Below, piece after piece: positions 7,094-7,485 of a stretch of 7,485 nt of DNA (its first letter is position 1; every line of letters begins with the position of its first letter). Origin of the DNA: Deltaproteobacteria bacterium (lineage in GTDB: Bacteria > Myxococcota > B64-G9). The notes beneath the pieces are model-generated. The model saw only the letters and a list, made by a program, of their open reading frames with translations, was not told the DNA's origin and did no database searches. The stretch is taken from NCBI GenBank assembly GCA_003647095.1, contig QMME01000188.1, forward strand, positions 1-7,485. The letters run 5' to 3'. Made by a program: the position numbers and the translations under genes.

Positions 7094-7130
7094 TGACGGC
7101 AGGCTACTGCGGCGACCTGCCGGCTGTCAA
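7093..7130 (-). promoter_or_regulatory. Inverted repeat enclosing the prkA start
   Basis: Read on the minus strand, TTGAC-AGCC-GGCAGG (7130-7116) is complementary to CCTGCC-GTCAA (7103-7093), apart from the extra AGCC, with a 12-base loop. The right arm ends on the A of the prkA ATG. As DNA it could be an operator over the candidate promoter. As RNA, if transcription begins further upstream, it would be a stable hairpin that hides the start codon. Confidence 0.55.
7101..7130 (-). promoter_or_regulatory. Candidate prkA promoter
   Basis: A perfect TTGACA (7130-7125) is followed after 18 bases by TAGCCT (7106-7101), which fits TANNNT but is only 3/6 against TATAAT. The ATG lies seven bases beyond, giving a leaderless or near-leaderless mRNA and matching the lack of a Shine-Dalgarno sequence. 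It overlaps the inverted repeat at 7093-7130. The perfect -35 is the main support. Confidence 0.45.
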
Positions 7131-7150
7131 CGGTCCCCGATTCTACGCAT
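7127..7150 (-). other. Possible 7-codon upstream ORF before prkA
   Basis: ATG (7150-7148) begins a short frame encoding MRRIGDR and ending at TGA (7129-7127). GAGGAGGG stands just before the ATG, the best Shine-Dalgarno sequence of the region although the spacing is short (3-6 bases depending on alignment). The frame is the same as prkA, whose ATG is 57 bases downstream of this ATG. The stop codon lies in the left arm of the start-enclosing inverted repeat. It may be a leader peptide, or chance; it would only be transcribed from a promoter upstream of 7160. Confidence 0.3.
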
Positions 7151-7187
7151 TTCCCTCCTCGACCGCGATTGCGGAATCGGTTCTACG
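7137..7187. repeat. Overlapping inverted and direct repeats in the prkA/PAS-gene intergenic region
   Basis: CCGATTC (7137-7143) and GAATCGG (7174-7180) form a perfect 7-bp inverted repeat around 30 bp. That interval holds the small dyad CCGC-GATT-GCGG (7163-7174). In addition CGATTCTACG (7138-7147) recurs as CGGTTCTACG (7178-7187), 9/10 identical and exactly 40 bp apart, near four helical turns. Such spacing suits paired regulator sites between divergent genes. No regulator can be named. Confidence 0.4.
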
Positions 7188-7197
7188 AAATGAACCT

Positions 7198-7220
7198 CTG
7201 GTTTTTCTATTGAAAACCGG
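7198..7220. repeat. AT-rich hairpin in the intergenic region
   Basis: CTGGTTTTT (7198-7206) pairs with GAAAACCGG (7212-7220) around the loop CTATT, nine pairs including two G-U wobbles. It lies in the AT-rich part of the intergenic region: 7181-7270 has 34 G/C in 90 bases, unlike the coding sequence around it. A T-run follows at 7231-7236, but no plus-strand gene ends upstream, so a terminator role is unlikely; a protein-binding or promoter-associated element is more plausible. Confidence 0.3.
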
Positions 7221-7227
7221 ACCGGGG

Positions 7228-7256
7228 TTGTTTTTTCCAGTTGATGGGGATAAATA
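7228..7256 (+). promoter_or_regulatory. Weak candidate promoter of the right-end gene
   Basis: TTGTTT (7228-7233), a 17-base spacer and TAAATA (7251-7256) lie in the AT-rich stretch and would give a 5' leader of roughly 35-40 bases. GATAAA (7249-7254) is an alternative -10. Both -10 matches are poor; the AT-richness and position are the main arguments. Confidence 0.25.
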
Positions 7257-7290
7257 GCGATTAAACAAAAGCGGGTCGACCGACGGCCGG

Positions 7291-7295
7291 GGAGG
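7291..7295 (+). promoter_or_regulatory. Ribosome binding site of the right-end gene
   Basis: GGAGG, four bases before the ATG at 7300-7302; it fixes this start. The spacing is slightly short but usable. Confidence 0.65.
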
Positions 7296-7299
7296 AAGA

Positions 7300-7485
7300 A
7301 TGGCTGGCGGAGGAAGCGGAAAGTCCACGGAAAGAGATCTCGGAGAGACGAAGCGCCAGATTGCCGAGTTGGAGGACGAGCTCGTTGATCGCGAACGGGA
7401 ACTGTCTCAGCAGAGAGAGTTGCTGCGCCGGGAACACGAACGCATCCAATCCTTCATGGGGCTGGGTGAGGTCCTGTTCGTGGCC
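7300..7485 (+). CDS. N-terminus of a coiled-coil signalling protein, probably PAS-containing (partial)
   Basis: The first 62 codons of a gene that leaves the right edge. A short Gly/Ser-rich start is followed by a strongly charged heptad-like helix (about residues 10-48; IAELEDELVDRERELSQQRE) and then IQSFMGLGEVLFVA (49-62). A coiled coil running into an '..l..mgevlfV.d' strand is how many PAS-domain histidine kinases and diguanylate cyclases begin, so a sensory or signal-transduction protein is likely. No signal peptide or membrane segment is seen in this part, suggesting a cytoplasmic N-terminus. The output domain is out of view. It is divergent from prkA across 206 bp. The reading frame is well supported by the Shine-Dalgarno sequence; the PAS call is inference from the last dozen residues. 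Confidence 0.6.
   Translation, partial: MAGGGSGKSTERDLGETKRQIAELEDELVDRERELSQQRELLRREHERIQSFMGLGEVLFVA

Noticed and set aside
7215..7236. Intrinsic terminator (AACC/GGTT stem followed by T-run)
   Set aside because: The stem is only four pairs and no plus-strand gene ends upstream of it.
7143..7328. Small minus-strand open frame of 61 codons
   Set aside because: It is antisense to the right-end gene's start and crosses the AT-rich control region; there is no ribosome site or recognisable pattern.
7300..7329. GGGSGKST at the N-terminus of the right-end protein as a P-loop
   Set aside because: The first P-loop glycine is Ala2, there is no preceding beta strand, and a coiled coil follows at once; it is a Gly/Ser-rich start.

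Overview
The window comes from a GC-rich bacterial chromosome, probably Gram-negative. The genes carry heavy third-position G/C, and two integral-membrane GT-C glycosyltransferases sit beside an exported protein with a C-terminal membrane hairpin. The organisation recalls Myxococcota, Acidobacteriota or other high-GC 'deltaproteobacterial' lineages, but no marker gene fixes the taxon. No rRNA, tRNA, insertion sequence, CRISPR array or phage gene is visible.

Layout. Positions 1-3859 hold a minus-strand operon, read right to left: an ArnT/GT39-like membrane glycosyltransferase with a C-terminal periplasmic beta domain (731 aa), a second GT-C-type membrane protein (519 aa, TTG start overlapping the previous stop), and the first 29 codons of a probable alpha/beta hydrolase that leaves the window. 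A 69-bp divergent promoter region (3860-3928) separates this operon from a plus-strand gene for an exported, membrane-anchored protein of unknown function (310 aa). That gene converges, with a 9-bp gap, on a minus-strand gene for a PrkA-family AAA+ protein (740 aa). A 206-bp intergenic region (7094-7299), AT-rich in its right part, carries several dyads, a possible 7-codon upstream ORF and candidate promoters. It is followed by the start of a plus-strand gene for a coiled-coil, probably PAS-containing, signalling protein that runs off the right edge.

How the parts relate. The two glycosyltransferases and hydrolase are translationally packed (TTGA overlap, 18-bp gap, strong Shine-Dalgarno sequences) and probably act together at the cell envelope. 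The exported 310-aa protein shares their regulatory region and may share their location. prkA stands alone: its usual partners (YeaH/DUF444 and SpoVR/YcgB) are not adjacent on its 3' side.

The most interesting signals are regulatory. Three genes that begin a transcription unit (the 731-aa glycosyltransferase, the 310-aa protein and prkA) have no Shine-Dalgarno sequence, but each has a TANNNT box ending 7-9 nt before its ATG with a -35-like hexamer 18-19 nt further upstream, the pattern of leaderless mRNAs. The internal operon genes and the right-end gene do have Shine-Dalgarno sequences. The prkA start lies within one arm of a long inverted repeat preceded by an SD-bearing mini-ORF that is in frame with prkA. 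I see no clearly new multi-gene system. All functional calls rest on motif reading and remembered family patterns, not on searches.
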